Positions 50,365-60,140 are shown, counted from the first letter of the stretch. The stretch is 64,000 bases of DNA from Achromobacter sp. AONIH1 (GCF_002902905.1 NZ_CP026124.1:3472001-3536000), one strand, 5' to 3'. Translations and numbers: made by a program. Notes: generated by a model not told the origin, from the letters alone.

Positions 50365-51159
50365 TTAATCCAGCACGCCCAGGATGACGTTCGAGGCCTT
50401 GAAGATGGCGACGGCCGGCGAACCCTGTTTCAGGCCCAGTTCCTGCGCGCTTTCATTGGTGACGATGGCGGCCACCGTGGCGCCGCCGTCGAGCTGGATC
50501 AGGATCTCGCTGTTCACCGCGCCGGGGCGCACGGCCGAGACGGCGCCCGGCAGCTGGTTGCGGGCCGACAGGCGCAGGCCCTTGCCGGGCACGCCCACGA
50601 TCACCGAGGACGCCTTGATCAGGGCGATGGCTTCCTTGCCGTCGGCCAGGCCCAGTTCCTGGGTACTTTCGCGGGTGATGGTGGCGGTGAGGGTCTGGCC
50701 GCCGGCGATGCGCAGGCGGATTTCGTCGTTGACCGCGCCCGGCGTGATGCCGATGACGGTGCCCAGCAGGCGGTTGCGCGCGGAGGTCTTGAGCATGAAG
50801 CGCCTCATGAGGTCGATGTCGCCGCTGGCGTCCAGGCCCGCGCGCGTCAGGTTTTCCATGAACTTGCGGTGTTCGGCCTCCAGCGCGCGGAAGGTCGCGA
50901 TCAGGCGGCGCGCCCGGTCGGTCAGCTGCGTGCCGCCGCCGCCCCGGCCGCCGGCCGCCCGCAGCACCAGCGGTTCGCCCGCCAGGTTGTTCATCGCGTC
51001 GATGGCGTCCCACGCGCCCTTGTAGCTCATGCCCACGGCGCGCGCGGCGGCGGTGATCGAGCCGGTGGCGTCGATCTGGGCGAGCAGGTCGATGCGGTTC
51101 TTGCCGCCCCAGGTCTGGGCGCCGGAGCGCAGCCAGATCGAGCCGTCGAGTTCCAACAT
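50365..51159 (-). CDS. modE: ModE-type molybdate-responsive regulator
   Basis: A 264-residue regulator. Residues about 15-110 form the LysR-like winged helix of ModE (LLAQIDATGSITAAARAVGM, SYKGAWDAIDAMNNLAGEPL, GGRGGGGTQLTDRARRLI). Two Mop/TOBE domains follow (about 122-190: ARNRLLGTVIGITPGAVNDE; about 195-262: ARNQLPGAVSAVRPGAVNSE), which bind molybdate. It converges with modC. The likely target is the operator upstream of modA; holo-ModE would repress uptake when molybdate is plentiful. Confidence 0.92.
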   Translation of the reverse strand: MLELDGSIWLRSGAQTWGGKNRIDLLAQIDATGSITAAARAVGMSYKGAWDAIDAMNNLAGEPLVLRAAGGRGGGGTQLTDRARRLIATFRALEAEHRKFMENLTRAGLDASGDIDLMRRFMLKTSARNRLLGTVIGITPGAVNDEIRLRIAGGQTLTATITRESTQELGLADGKEAIALIKASSVIVGVPGKGLRLSARNQLPGAVSAVRPGAVNSEILIQLDGGATVAAIVTNESAQELGLKQGSPAVAIFKASNVILGVLD

Positions 51160-51312
51160 GGCGGTGAGGTCCGTTCAGTTCCGATTGAAGGCTTGCAGTG
51201 TAATGGACGGTCGGCCCCGGCGGCGACGGCGCGATGGGAATGAGAGGCGTCATTGAAACTTTGCGGGCTTCGCGGCACTATGTGCTGGCCTCGGATTCCT
51301 GGAGACTGGATC

Positions 51313-51909
51313 ATGAAAGCCCCAACCCTGCTGGCCGCGGGCTGCCTGGCGGCGCTGCTGTCGGCCTGCGCCACCGGACCATCGATACGCAGCGACTATG
51401 ACCAGAAGGCGGATTTCTCGCGCTATCGCACCTTCGGCTACATGAGCCCGCTGGGCACGGACAACGCCGGCTACAGCAGCCTGCTGACCGAGCGCCTGAA
51501 GGACGCCACGCGCGGCCAGATGGAAATGCGCGGCTACGTCTATAACACCGCCGATCCGGACCTGCTGATCAATTTCAACGGCAAGCTGCAGCAGAAGACC
51601 CAGGTCACCCAGGCGCCGCCGGCCATCGGTCCTTATTACGGCTATCGCAGCGGCTTCTATGGCGGCTGGCCCGGCTATGGCTGGGGCGACACCGTCTATC
51701 AATACACCGAGGGCACGCTGAACATCGACCTGGTCGACGCGCGCCGCAAGCAGCTGGTGTGGGAAGGCGTGGCCGTGGGCGAGGTGCGCAACCCCGAGAT
51801 GGCCGCGTCGCAGCAGAGCGTGGAAAAGGCCGTCGCCCAAGTGTTCTCGAAATATCCGTTCCGCGCCGGCGTGGCCGCGCCGCAGGGACCGGACAAGTCC
51901 AAGCCTTGA
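51313..51909 (+). CDS. DUF4136 lipoprotein
   Basis: A 198-residue outer-membrane-type lipoprotein: the lipobox LLSAC places the lipidated Cys at residue 19. The mature part matches DUF4136 (SDYDQKADFSRYRTFGYMSP; LLTERLKDATRGQMEMRGY; LNIDLVDARRKQLVWEGVA). A Gly/Tyr-rich loop (YYGYRSGFYGGWPGYGWG, about 117-134) is unusual in composition. Function of the family is unknown. It precedes a patatin-like phospholipase gene by 10 bases, so the two are probably an operon. Confidence 0.85.
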   Translation: MKAPTLLAAGCLAALLSACATGPSIRSDYDQKADFSRYRTFGYMSPLGTDNAGYSSLLTERLKDATRGQMEMRGYVYNTADPDLLINFNGKLQQKTQVTQAPPAIGPYYGYRSGFYGGWPGYGWGDTVYQYTEGTLNIDLVDARRKQLVWEGVAVGEVRNPEMAASQQSVEKAVAQVFSKYPFRAGVAAPQGPDKSKP

Positions 51910-51919
51910 GGAGTCCCGC

Positions 51920-53200
51920 ATGAGCACGGCACGCCCGTCCCGCAAGCGCCAGGCCGCCCCGGCCGATACCGACAGTCCGCGCCGCACGTCCAAGACCGCC
52001 CCGGCCGACGCCGACAGCCCGGGCCGCGCCGCCGCGGACTCCGGCGGCGCGCAGTCCTACGACACGGTCGCCCTGGTGCTGCAGGGCGGCGGCGCCCTGG
52101 GGGCCTACCAGGCCGGGGTGTACCAGGGCCTGCACGAGGCCGGCATCCGCCCCAACTGGGTGGCGGGCATTTCCATCGGTTCGATCAACGCCGCCATCAT
52201 CGCCGGCTCGCCCGAGGACGAGCGCGTGGCGCGGCTGCGCGGGTTCTGGGAGACGATCTGCCGGCCGACCGGCTTCGCCGCCCTGCCTTGGGGCGATACG
52301 CTGGCCGGCATGTTCGAGGGCATTCCGTTCGGCTTCGGCTCGCCGGCCATGAACGGCCAGCTGTCCGCCTTCCATGCGCTGGTGTCCGGTCAGCCTGGTT
52401 TCTTCAAGCCGCGCTTTCCGCCGCCCTACCTGTTGCATGGGCAGGGGGCGGCTTCCACCAGCTTCTACGACACGTCTGCGCTGGCCGATACGCTGCGCCA
52501 GTTCGTCGACTTCGACCTGCTGAACGCGGGCAAGGTGCGCGCCAGCTTCGGCGTGGTCAACGTGCGGACCGGCAACTTCGCCTATTTCGACAGCCGCAAG
52601 GACCGGCTGGGCCCCGAGCACGTCATGGCCTCCGGCGCATTGCCGCCGGGCTTCCCGTCCGTGGAAATCGATGGCGAGCATTACTGGGACGGGGGCGTGG
52701 TGTCCAACACCCCGCTGGCCCAGGTGGTGGGCGCGGAGAACATGCGCGACACGCTGGCCTTCCAGGTGGACCTGTGGCCGGCGCGCGGCGGCCTGCCCAC
52801 CTCGCTGGAAGAAGTGGCCGAGCGGCAGAAGGACATCCAGTATTCCAGCCGGACCCGCCTGGTGACCGACCAATTGCGCCGAGTGCTCAAGCTGCGCCAC
52901 GGCCTGCAGAAGCTGCTGGCGCGCCTGCCCGAATCCGAGCGCGGCGCGGCCGACCTGGAAGAGCTGCGCCGGCTGTCGCACACGCCGGCGACCAACATCG
53001 TCAACCTGATCTACGAGTCCAAGCACCGCGAGCGCTATTCCAAGGACTACGAGTTCGGCACCGAGGCCATGCGCGAGCACTGGGAGTCCGGCCTGTCGGA
53101 CATCCGCCTGACCCTGGCCCGGCCGGGCGTGCTGGACCGTCCGACCGAGGACAGTTGTTTTGTCGCCCACGACATCCATCGCAACGGCAAGCGGCATTGA
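51920..53200 (+). CDS. patatin-like phospholipase with DUF3734 region
   Basis: A 426-residue hydrolase. After a disordered Ser/Pro/Asp-rich head with two related units (ADTDSPRRTSK and ADADSPGRAAA, residues 15-38), the patatin domain shows the oxyanion glycine-rich loop LQGGGALGAYQAG, the nucleophile elbow GISIG (Ser85) and the catalytic Asp257 in WDGG. The C-terminal part (about 300-400, LEELRRLSHTPATNIVNLIY) is the DUF3734 region found in bacterial patatin proteins, some linked to polyhydroxybutyrate metabolism. Substrate could be phospholipid or acyl ester. The thiolase BktB elsewhere in the window is not linked. Confidence 0.88.
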   Translation: MSTARPSRKRQAAPADTDSPRRTSKTAPADADSPGRAAADSGGAQSYDTVALVLQGGGALGAYQAGVYQGLHEAGIRPNWVAGISIGSINAAIIAGSPEDERVARLRGFWETICRPTGFAALPWGDTLAGMFEGIPFGFGSPAMNGQLSAFHALVSGQPGFFKPRFPPPYLLHGQGAASTSFYDTSALADTLRQFVDFDLLNAGKVRASFGVVNVRTGNFAYFDSRKDRLGPEHVMASGALPPGFPSVEIDGEHYWDGGVVSNTPLAQVVGAENMRDTLAFQVDLWPARGGLPTSLEEVAERQKDIQYSSRTRLVTDQLRRVLKLRHGLQKLLARLPESERGAADLEELRRLSHTPATNIVNLIYESKHRERYSKDYEFGTEAMREHWESGLSDIRLTLARPGVLDRPTEDSCFVAHDIHRNGKRH

Positions 53201-53399
53201 TCGAGGGGGCGGGCAGGATGGGGAAAAGATAGGATCTTCAGCCGATATGAACTGAATTTAAAGGGATTAGTCTGATCCTGGCGTAGCAAGAGGAAATCCG
53301 GCTTGCAGGCCCGTTAGTCTCTCGAACAAGTTGCATTTTTTGTTTCCGGCGCCCGGAAACCGCGGATTGCGCGGTGCCGAGTCCGGTGGAGAGCCAGCC

Positions 53400-53810
53400 G
53401 TGATCGTTACCGCCCAATCCGAGCCCGTTCTGTCCGCCTCCGGCGCGCCCCTGGCCGCGCCGGTCCATGCCGTCCCCGTCGATGGTCTGATAGCCGCCAG
53501 CGACAGGCTGGAAGGCTGGTGGACGCTGCGCTACGGCGGCTGGACGCTGCTTACGCCCCGTGGCGGCCGCCTCGACCTGTCCGAACTCGAGCGCGCCTGC
53601 TTCCTGTGTCTGTTGCGCAACCCGCGGCGCGAGCTGTTGCGGTCCGAACTGGTGGCCATGCGGCAGCACACCAAGATGCGCACGCTGAATGTCGCCATCT
53701 GCCGGCTGCGCCGCAAGGTGGGCGATGCCGGCGACCAGTTGCCGCTGCATACCGTGCACGGCATCGGCTACGTCTTCCTGGGCAAGCTCCGGGAATTCGC
53801 CGAACCCTGA
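53400..53810 (+). CDS. orphan OmpR/PhoB-type winged-helix DNA-binding protein
   Basis: A 136-residue protein consisting almost only of a Trans_reg_C domain (about residues 38-130): WTLRYGGWTLLTPRGGRLDL strands, the helix ELERACFLCLLRNPRRELLR, the recognition helix TLNVAICRLRRKVGDAGDQL and the closing wing HTVHGIGYVFLG. No receiver domain precedes it, so it is not phosphorylated in the usual way. I prefer the GTG at 53400, with GGTGGAGAG upstream; a TTG at 53331 would add 23 residues. It faces the RND pump operon across 299 bases and could regulate it; that is conjecture. Confidence 0.75.
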   Translation: MIVTAQSEPVLSASGAPLAAPVHAVPVDGLIAASDRLEGWWTLRYGGWTLLTPRGGRLDLSELERACFLCLLRNPRRELLRSELVAMRQHTKMRTLNVAICRLRRKVGDAGDQLPLHTVHGIGYVFLGKLREFAEP

Positions 53811-54109
53811 CAGGCCAGAGGGCGCGCGCGGCTCGCGGCCCGCCCCTCACTTCAAGGCGTCCGCCTGATCGGACCCTGTTTTTGTGGCGAACTCCTCTCC
53901 ATATAGTGTGGCGCGGCGCCAAATTTGGCGTCCGTTGCTGCGCAACCACGCCAAATCCCCCTCGAAAACCCTTGGATCGCCTGATAACTGAGTTACATTA
54001 TTGGGCTATTCAGGCGCCCGCCCCGGCGCGGATCTTGCATTGGCCATGGCTGCACGCAGGCGCCTGACTATCTTGCTTACTTGACGCGGCATACTACGCG
54101 GGGGTTTCG
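53811..54109 (+). promoter_or_regulatory. RND operon upstream region with two palindromes
   Basis: This 299-base gap contains the perfect 14-base palindrome CGCCAAATTTGGCG (53917-53930), a partial repeat CGCCAAAT near 53949, and the 5-1-5 palindrome TAACT-G-AGTTA (53985-53995). AT content rises around 53990-54005. These are good candidates for operators of a pump regulator, but no TetR gene is adjacent. No small gene is evident. Confidence 0.5.
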
Positions 54110-55372
54110 ATGCGGTTTTCGCCTAAACGTGTTTCAGGTCTGGCTCTTTCGGGTGGCGCGCTGGCGCTGCTGTTGGCGGGGTGCGGCGAGCACCCGCAAA
54201 TGAACCCCGGCATGCCCCAGGTCAGCGTCATCACGGTCCAGCCCGAGCGCACGCCGATCGTGGCGGAGCTGCCCGGCCGTGTCGATGCGGTCCGCGATGC
54301 GCAGATCCGCGCGCGGGTGACCGGCATCGTCCAGAAGATCGCTTTCGAGCAGGGCGGCGACGTCCAGGAGAAGCAACTGCTCTTCAAGATCGATCCGGCG
54401 CCGTACAAGGCGGCCTACGATCAAGCCACCGCCCAGCTCAAGCAGGCGCAGGCCAATCTGTTCAGCGCCAAGGTGCTGGCCGATCGCTACGCGCCGCTGG
54501 TCAAGGCCAACGCGGTCAGCAAGCAGGAGTACGACAACGCCGTGGCGTCGTACCGCCAGGCCGAGGCCGCCGTGGCCGCCGCCAAGGCCGCGCAGGACAA
54601 CGCCTCGATCAACCTCGGCTACACCGACGTGACCTCGCCCATCACCGGACGCATCGGCAAGCCGCTGGTCACCGAGGGCGCGCTGGTCGAGGGCACCTCG
54701 GCCACGCAGATGGCCACGGTGCAGCAGCTCGACCCCATCTATATCGACTTCAACCAGTCCACCACGGATCTGGCGGCGCTGCGTCGCGCCTTCGCCAGCG
54801 GCAAGCTGCAGCAGGTCGGCAAGGACGCCGCCCGCGCCACGGTGGTGCTGGAGGACGGTTCCGAGTATCCGCACCCGGGCAAGCTCTTGTTCACCGGCAT
54901 CACGGTCGACCCGACCACCGGCCAGGTCAACCTGCGCGCCGAAGTGCCGAACCCGGACAACGTGCTGCTGCCGGGCATGTATGTGCGCGTGAAGTTGGAG
55001 CAGGGCGTGGACGACAAGGCGCTGCTGGTGCCGCAGCAGGCGCTGCAACGCACGCCCGACGGCGCCCAGAGCCTGATGCTGGTCAACAAGGAAAACAAGG
55101 TCGAGCAGGTGCCGGTGACCACCGGCGGCGCCGTCAAGACCAACTGGATCGTCACCAGCGGCCTGAAGGCCGGCGACACGGTGGTGGTCGAGGGTTTCCA
55201 GAAGATCCGCCCCGGCGCGCCGGTGCAGGCCAGCCCGTGGAAGGCCGGCGGCCAGTCAGGCGCGGCGCCCGCGGGCCAGCCCGCTGCGCAGCAGCCGGCC
55301 GAGCCGGCCGAGGGCGCGCCCGCCAAGCAGGAGCCTGCCAAGCAAGACCCGGCCGCAGGCCAGAAGTCCTAA
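54110..55372 (+). CDS. RND efflux periplasmic adaptor (AcrA/MexA family)
   Basis: Membrane-fusion protein of 420 residues. It is a lipoprotein (LLLAGC, Cys25). The lipoyl/hairpin parts are seen in VQKIAFEQGGDVQEKQLLFK and LNQ-type coiled coil AQLKQAQANLFSAKVLADRY ... YRQAEAAVAAAKAAQDNASI. The beta-barrel part contains INLGYTDVTSPITGRIGKPL and NVLLPGMYVRVKLEQG. The last 45 residues are Ala/Pro/Glu/Lys-rich. It links the RND pump to the outer-membrane channel and is first in the three-gene operon. From memory it resembles AxyA/MexA-like adaptors of Achromobacter. Confidence 0.93.
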   Translation: MRFSPKRVSGLALSGGALALLLAGCGEHPQMNPGMPQVSVITVQPERTPIVAELPGRVDAVRDAQIRARVTGIVQKIAFEQGGDVQEKQLLFKIDPAPYKAAYDQATAQLKQAQANLFSAKVLADRYAPLVKANAVSKQEYDNAVASYRQAEAAVAAAKAAQDNASINLGYTDVTSPITGRIGKPLVTEGALVEGTSATQMATVQQLDPIYIDFNQSTTDLAALRRAFASGKLQQVGKDAARATVVLEDGSEYPHPGKLLFTGITVDPTTGQVNLRAEVPNPDNVLLPGMYVRVKLEQGVDDKALLVPQQALQRTPDGAQSLMLVNKENKVEQVPVTTGGAVKTNWIVTSGLKAGDTVVVEGFQKIRPGAPVQASPWKAGGQSGAAPAGQPAAQQPAEPAEGAPAKQEPAKQDPAAGQKS

Positions 55373-55439
55373 GCGGCTCGCGGCGCCTATCAGGCGCCGC
55401 GTTCCCCTTCAGTGAGCATCGCTTTCAGAGTCCGCCCAC

Positions 55440-58400
55440 ATGCCGCAATTCTTTATTGAAAGACCAATTTTCGCCTGGGTCGTCGCCCTGTTCATCCTGC
55501 TTGCGGGTGTGCTGGCAATCCCCAGCATGCCGGTGTCGCAGTACCCGAACGTGGCACCGCCCGCCATCACCATCACGGCCACCTATCCGGGCGCGTCCGC
55601 CAAGGAGGTGGCTCAGTCGGTGACCTCCATCATCGAGGACAAGCTCAACGGCGCCAAGGGCCTGCTGTACTACGAATCGGTCAGCGATTCCTACGGCACC
55701 TCGACCATCACCGCCACCTTCGCGCCCGGCCGCGACCCCGATCTGGCGCAGGTGGACGTGCAGAACCGCGTGTCCAACGTGATCGCGCAACTGCCCACCG
55801 CCGTGCAGCAGCAGGGCCTGAAGTACGAGCAGACCAGCACGGGCTTCCTGCTGGTGGTGACGGTGTCGTCCACCGACGGTTCGCTGGACCAGACCGCGCT
55901 GGCCGACTACATCGCCCGCAATATCCAGAACCCGATCTCGCGCGTGCCCGGCGTCGGGCAGTTCCAGCTGTTCGCGGCGCCGCGCGCCATGCGCATCTGG
56001 GTCGATCCCGCCAAGCTGGTCGGTTTCAACCTGAGCATGGCCGAGGTCAATCAGGCGATTTCCGCGCAGAACGTCCTGATCTCGGGCGGCAGCGTCGGTT
56101 CGCCGCCTAACCCGGATTCGCAGCGCATCACCGCCACCGTGACCGCCAACGGCCAGCTGTCCACGATCGAGGGCTTCGGCAAGATCGTGCTGCGCGCCAA
56201 TACCGACGGTTCCAAGGTGCTGCTGCGCGACGTGGCGCGCATCGAGGTCGGCGCCGACAACTACCAGTTCGGCGCCCGCCTGAACGGCAAGCCCACGGCC
56301 GCCTTCGCCGTCGTGCTGTCGCCCAACGCCAACGCGCTGGCCACGGCCCAGGGCGTGCGCAAGCAGATGGACGAGCTGGCCAAGTATTTCCCGGGCAACA
56401 TCACGTATTCCATTCCCTATGACACCGCGCCCTACGTGAAGGTGTCGATCGAGCAGGTGCTGCACACCCTGGTGGAAGCCATGGTGCTGGTGTTCCTGGT
56501 GATGTACCTGTTCCTGCAGAACGTGCGCTATACCCTGATCCCGGCGCTGGTGGTGCCGGTGGCCATGCTGGGGACATTCGCGGTGATGCTGGGGCTGGGC
56601 TTCTCCATCAACGTATTGACCATGTTCGCCATGGTGTTGGCCATCGGGATCCTGGTGGACGATGCCATCGTGGTGGTCGAGAACGTGGAGCGCATCATGG
56701 CCACCGAGGGCCTGCCGCCCAAGGAGGCCACCAAGAAAGCCATGCCCCAGATCAGCGGCGCCATCGTCGGCATCACGCTGGTGCTGGTGACGGTGTTCCT
56801 GCCGCTGGCCTTCATGGGCGGGTCGGTGGGCGTGATCTACCGCCAGTTCTCGGTGGCCATGGCCGTGTCGATCTTCTTCTCGGCCCTGCTGGCGCTGACC
56901 TTCACCCCGGCGCTGTGCGCCACCATCCTCAAGCCCATCCCCAAGGGGCACCATGAGGAAAAGAAGGGCTTCTTCGGCTGGTTCAACTGCAAGTTCGATG
57001 CCACCACGCACGGCTACCAGAACTGGGTGGCGCGCGTCCTGCACAAGGGCGGCCGCATGATGCTGGCCTTCGTGCTGCTGGTCGTGCTGCTGGGCTGGCT
57101 GTTCCTGCGCCTGCCGTCGTCGTTCCTGCCTGAGGAAGACCAGGGCTACGTGGTCAGCAACATCGAGCTGCCGACAGGCGCCACGGCCAACCGGACCGTC
57201 GACGTGCTCAAGCAGGTCGAGGACTACTTCATGAAGATCCCGGCGGTCGAGAACGTCATTGCGATCCAGGGGTACAGCTTCAACGGCAACGGCCTGAACG
57301 CCGCCATTGCCTTCACCACGCTCAAGGATTTCAGCAAGCGCAAGGGCAGCGAGGATTCCGCGGGCGCCATCGCCTTCAACGCCTTCCAGCAGCAGCTGAT
57401 GGGCATCCACGACGCCATGGTGTTCACCCTGGTGCCGCCGGCCATCTCCGCGCTGGGCAACGCCACCGGCTTCGACTTCCGCCTGCAGGATCGCGGCGCG
57501 GCCGGAACCGAGGCGCTGGCCGCGGCCACCGGCCAGCTGATGGGCCTGGCGATGCAGAGCCCGGTGCTGTCGCAGGTCCGCATCACCGGCCTGGGACCGG
57601 GCACGCAGCTCAGCCTGAACATCGACCGCGACAAGGCGGCCGCGCTGGGCGTGGACTTCAACGAGGCTGCGGCGTTGATCTCCACCGCCGTCGGCTCGGC
57701 CTACCTGAGCAAGTTCCCCAACCTGGGCCGGATGCAGAACATCTGGGTGCAGGCCGACGCGCCGTACCGCATGCAGCTCAAGGATGTGCTGGCGCTGAAT
57801 GCTCGCAACCTGCAGGGCGGCATGGTGCCGCTGTCGTCCTTCGTCACGGCCGAATGGAAGCAGGGCCCCGTCCAGGTGGTGCGCTACAACAGCTACGAGT
57901 CGATCCGTATCGGCGGCAATGCCGCGCCGGGCTATACCACCGGCGATGCCATGGCCGAGATGGAGCGCCTGGTGGCGCAGCTGCCGCCGGGCTACGGCTT
58001 CGAGTGGAACGGCCTGTCCTACCAGGAACGCCAGGCCGGCAACCAGGCCCCGATCCTGATGGGCCTGTCGCTGCTGGTCGTGTTCCTGGTGCTGGCCGCG
58101 CTGTATGAAAGCTGGGCCATCCCGCTGTCGGTCATGCTGGTGGTGCCGCTGGGCATGCTGGGCGCGGTGGCGCTGGTCAGCGCGCTGGGCATGTCCAACG
58201 ACGTGTACTTCCAGGTGGGCATGGTGACCGTGATCGGGTTGGCGGCCAAGAACGCCATCCTGATCGTGGAATTCGCCAAGGACCAGTACGCGCGCGGCAT
58301 GGGGCTCTACGAGGCGGCGGTCGAGGCCGCGCGATTGCGGTTCCGGCCCATCCTGATGACCTCGCTGGCCTTCATCCTGGGCGTGGTGCCGCTGGCCATG

Positions 58401-58658
58401 GCCACCGGCGCCGGCGCCGCCAGCCAGCGCGCGGTGGGCCTGGGCGTGCTGGGCGGCATGCTTGCCGCCACGCCTTTCGCCGTGATGTTCGTGCCGACCT
58501 TCTTCGTGGTGGTGCTGGGCCTGTTCAAGACCAAGCCCCGCCTGCTGGGCGCCGAACTGAAGGCGTTCGAGGAAGAACAGGCCGCCAAGAAGGCCGCCGA
58601 GGCTTCCGGCGCGCAACTACCCGCTCAACCCCATGGTGGCCAGGAGGGCAAGGTATGA
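55440..58658 (+). CDS. RND multidrug efflux permease (AcrB/MexB family, HAE1)
   Basis: A 1072-residue proton-driven exporter. The N-terminus MPQFFIERPIFAWVVALFIL is the HAE1 hallmark. The proton-relay pair is Asp407-Asp408 (ILVDDAIVVVENVERIMATE), numerically identical to AcrB, and the relay lysine is Lys937 (AAKNAILIVEFAKDQYA). Two large periplasmic loops and 12 helices fit the family. The C-terminal tail is Ala/Glu/Lys-rich. Substrates are likely hydrophobic drugs and detergents. It overlaps the outer-membrane factor gene by four bases (ATGA). Confidence 0.95.
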   Translation: MPQFFIERPIFAWVVALFILLAGVLAIPSMPVSQYPNVAPPAITITATYPGASAKEVAQSVTSIIEDKLNGAKGLLYYESVSDSYGTSTITATFAPGRDPDLAQVDVQNRVSNVIAQLPTAVQQQGLKYEQTSTGFLLVVTVSSTDGSLDQTALADYIARNIQNPISRVPGVGQFQLFAAPRAMRIWVDPAKLVGFNLSMAEVNQAISAQNVLISGGSVGSPPNPDSQRITATVTANGQLSTIEGFGKIVLRANTDGSKVLLRDVARIEVGADNYQFGARLNGKPTAAFAVVLSPNANALATAQGVRKQMDELAKYFPGNITYSIPYDTAPYVKVSIEQVLHTLVEAMVLVFLVMYLFLQNVRYTLIPALVVPVAMLGTFAVMLGLGFSINVLTMFAMVLAIGILVDDAIVVVENVERIMATEGLPPKEATKKAMPQISGAIVGITLVLVTVFLPLAFMGGSVGVIYRQFSVAMAVSIFFSALLALTFTPALCATILKPIPKGHHEEKKGFFGWFNCKFDATTHGYQNWVARVLHKGGRMMLAFVLLVVLLGWLFLRLPSSFLPEEDQGYVVSNIELPTGATANRTVDVLKQVEDYFMKIPAVENVIAIQGYSFNGNGLNAAIAFTTLKDFSKRKGSEDSAGAIAFNAFQQQLMGIHDAMVFTLVPPAISALGNATGFDFRLQDRGAAGTEALAAATGQLMGLAMQSPVLSQVRITGLGPGTQLSLNIDRDKAAALGVDFNEAAALISTAVGSAYLSKFPNLGRMQNIWVQADAPYRMQLKDVLALNARNLQGGMVPLSSFVTAEWKQGPVQVVRYNSYESIRIGGNAAPGYTTGDAMAEMERLVAQLPPGYGFEWNGLSYQERQAGNQAPILMGLSLLVVFLVLAALYESWAIPLSVMLVVPLGMLGAVALVSALGMSNDVYFQVGMVTVIGLAAKNAILIVEFAKDQYARGMGLYEAAVEAARLRFRPILMTSLAFILGVVPLAMATGAGAASQRAVGLGVLGGMLAATPFAVMFVPTFFVVVLGLFKTKPRLLGAELKAFEEEQAAKKAAEASGAQLPAQPHGGQEGKV

Positions 58659-60140
58659 AAGCCCTGATGTACAAACAGACCGCCTTGTCCGCCTTCGTGG
58701 CGGTGGCGTTGGCCGGCTGCTCGCTGGCGCCCGATTACAAGCGTCCCGACGCGCCGGTGTCCGGCAACTGGCCGGACCAGCCCAAGGTGCAGTACGGCGC
58801 CTACGCCAAGCCGACCTCGCTGGGCACGCAGCCGGCGGCCTCGGTGGAGCCGCAGGCCGGCACGCCGGCCGCCGACATCGGCTGGCGCGAGTTCTTCCGC
58901 GATCCGCGCCTGCAGCGCCTGATCGAGCTGTCGCTGGCCAACAACCGCGACCTGCGCGTGGCCGTGCAGCGCGTCGAAGAGGCGCGCGCGCAGTACGGCG
59001 TGCAGCGCGGCGCGCAGTGGCCCAGCATCGGCGCCGGCATCCAGGGCCAGCGCCAGCACCTGCCCGCCAACATGCGGGCGCCGGGCGCTGGCTCGATCAG
59101 CAGCAGCTACCAGGCCGGCATCGGCCTGACCACGTTCGAGATCGACCTGTTCGGCCGGTTGCGCAGCCTGTCCGAGGCGGCGTACCAGCAGTACCTGTCG
59201 ACCGAGCAGGCGCAGAAGAGCGTGCACATCACGCTGGTGGGCTCGGTCGCGCAGGCCTATTTCAACCTGCGCGCGGCCGAGGTCCAGATGGACCTGACCC
59301 AGCGCACGCTGGCCTCGCGCCAGGAGTCCTACAACCTGGTCAAGCGCCGCTTCGACGGCGGTGTGTCGTCCGAGCTGGACTTGAATCAGGCCAAGACCTT
59401 GCTGGATTCGGCCTCGTCCAGCCTGGCCGAGCTGGCCCGCGCGCGCGCAAGCCGTCAACGCGCTGGTGGTGCTGGTGGGCGCGCCCTTGCCCGAGGACCT
59501 GCCCGCGCCGGCCGCGTTCGGCCGCGAGCAACTGCTGGCCACCGTGCCGGCGGGGCTGCCGTCCGACCTGCTGGAGCGCCGGCCCGACATCGTCGCCGCC
59601 GAGCACCAGCTCAAGTCGGCCAATGCCAATATCGGCGCGGCGCGCGCGGCGTTCTTCCCGACCATCTCCCTGACCGGCCTGCTGGGGGCGGCCAGCCCCT
59701 CGCTGTCCGATCTTTTCAAGGGCGGGCAGGGGTACTGGAGCTTCTCGCCGTCGATCACCACGCCGCTGTTCGCCGGCGGCAGTATCCGCGAAGGGCTGAA
59801 CCTGGCCAAGGCGCGCGATAATATCGCGGTGGCGCAGTATGAGAAAACCATCCAGCAGGCGTTCCGCGAAGTCTCGGACGCGCTGGCCGGCGAGGCTACC
59901 TACAGCGCCCAGCTGGATGCCCAGCGCGGCCTGCAGGATTCCTCGGCGCGCACGCTGGAACTGTCGAACCTGCGCTATACCAACGGCGTCGACAGCTATC
60001 TGCAGGTGCAGACGGCGCAAGTGGACTTTTTCAATGCCCAGATTTCCCTGGTGCAGACGGGGTTGGCCGCATTGATCAACCGCGTGGAACTGTACAAGGC
60101 CCTGGGCGGCGGCTGGCAGGAAACGACTAGGACGCAATGA
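58655..60140 (+). pseudogene. RND outer-membrane factor (OprM family), frameshifted
   Basis: The first frame (58655 onward) encodes a normal OprM N-terminal part: a lipobox (ALAGC, Cys22), GWREFFRDPRLQRLIELSLA, FEIDLFGRLRSLSEAAYQQY and DGGVSSELDLNQAKTLLDSA. At a CGCGCGCGCGC run (59438-59448) the protein-like sequence shifts by one base: the next frame continues QAVNALVVLVGAPLPEDLPA and ends with a normal OprM C-terminus (FREVSDALAGEATYSAQLDA ... YTNGVDSYLQVQTAQ) at 60140. As read, translation stops at 59821 after about 120 non-homologous residues. One GC unit more or two fewer would restore a protein of about 495 residues. Slippage-type mutation, phase variation or sequencing error are all possible. 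Confidence 0.88.

Noticed and set aside
55425..58616. Very long open frame on the minus strand opposite the RND permease gene (over 1000 codons).
   Set aside because: Its translation is His/Gln/Arg/Gly-rich with no domain, the usual shadow of a high-GC gene in the complementary frame.
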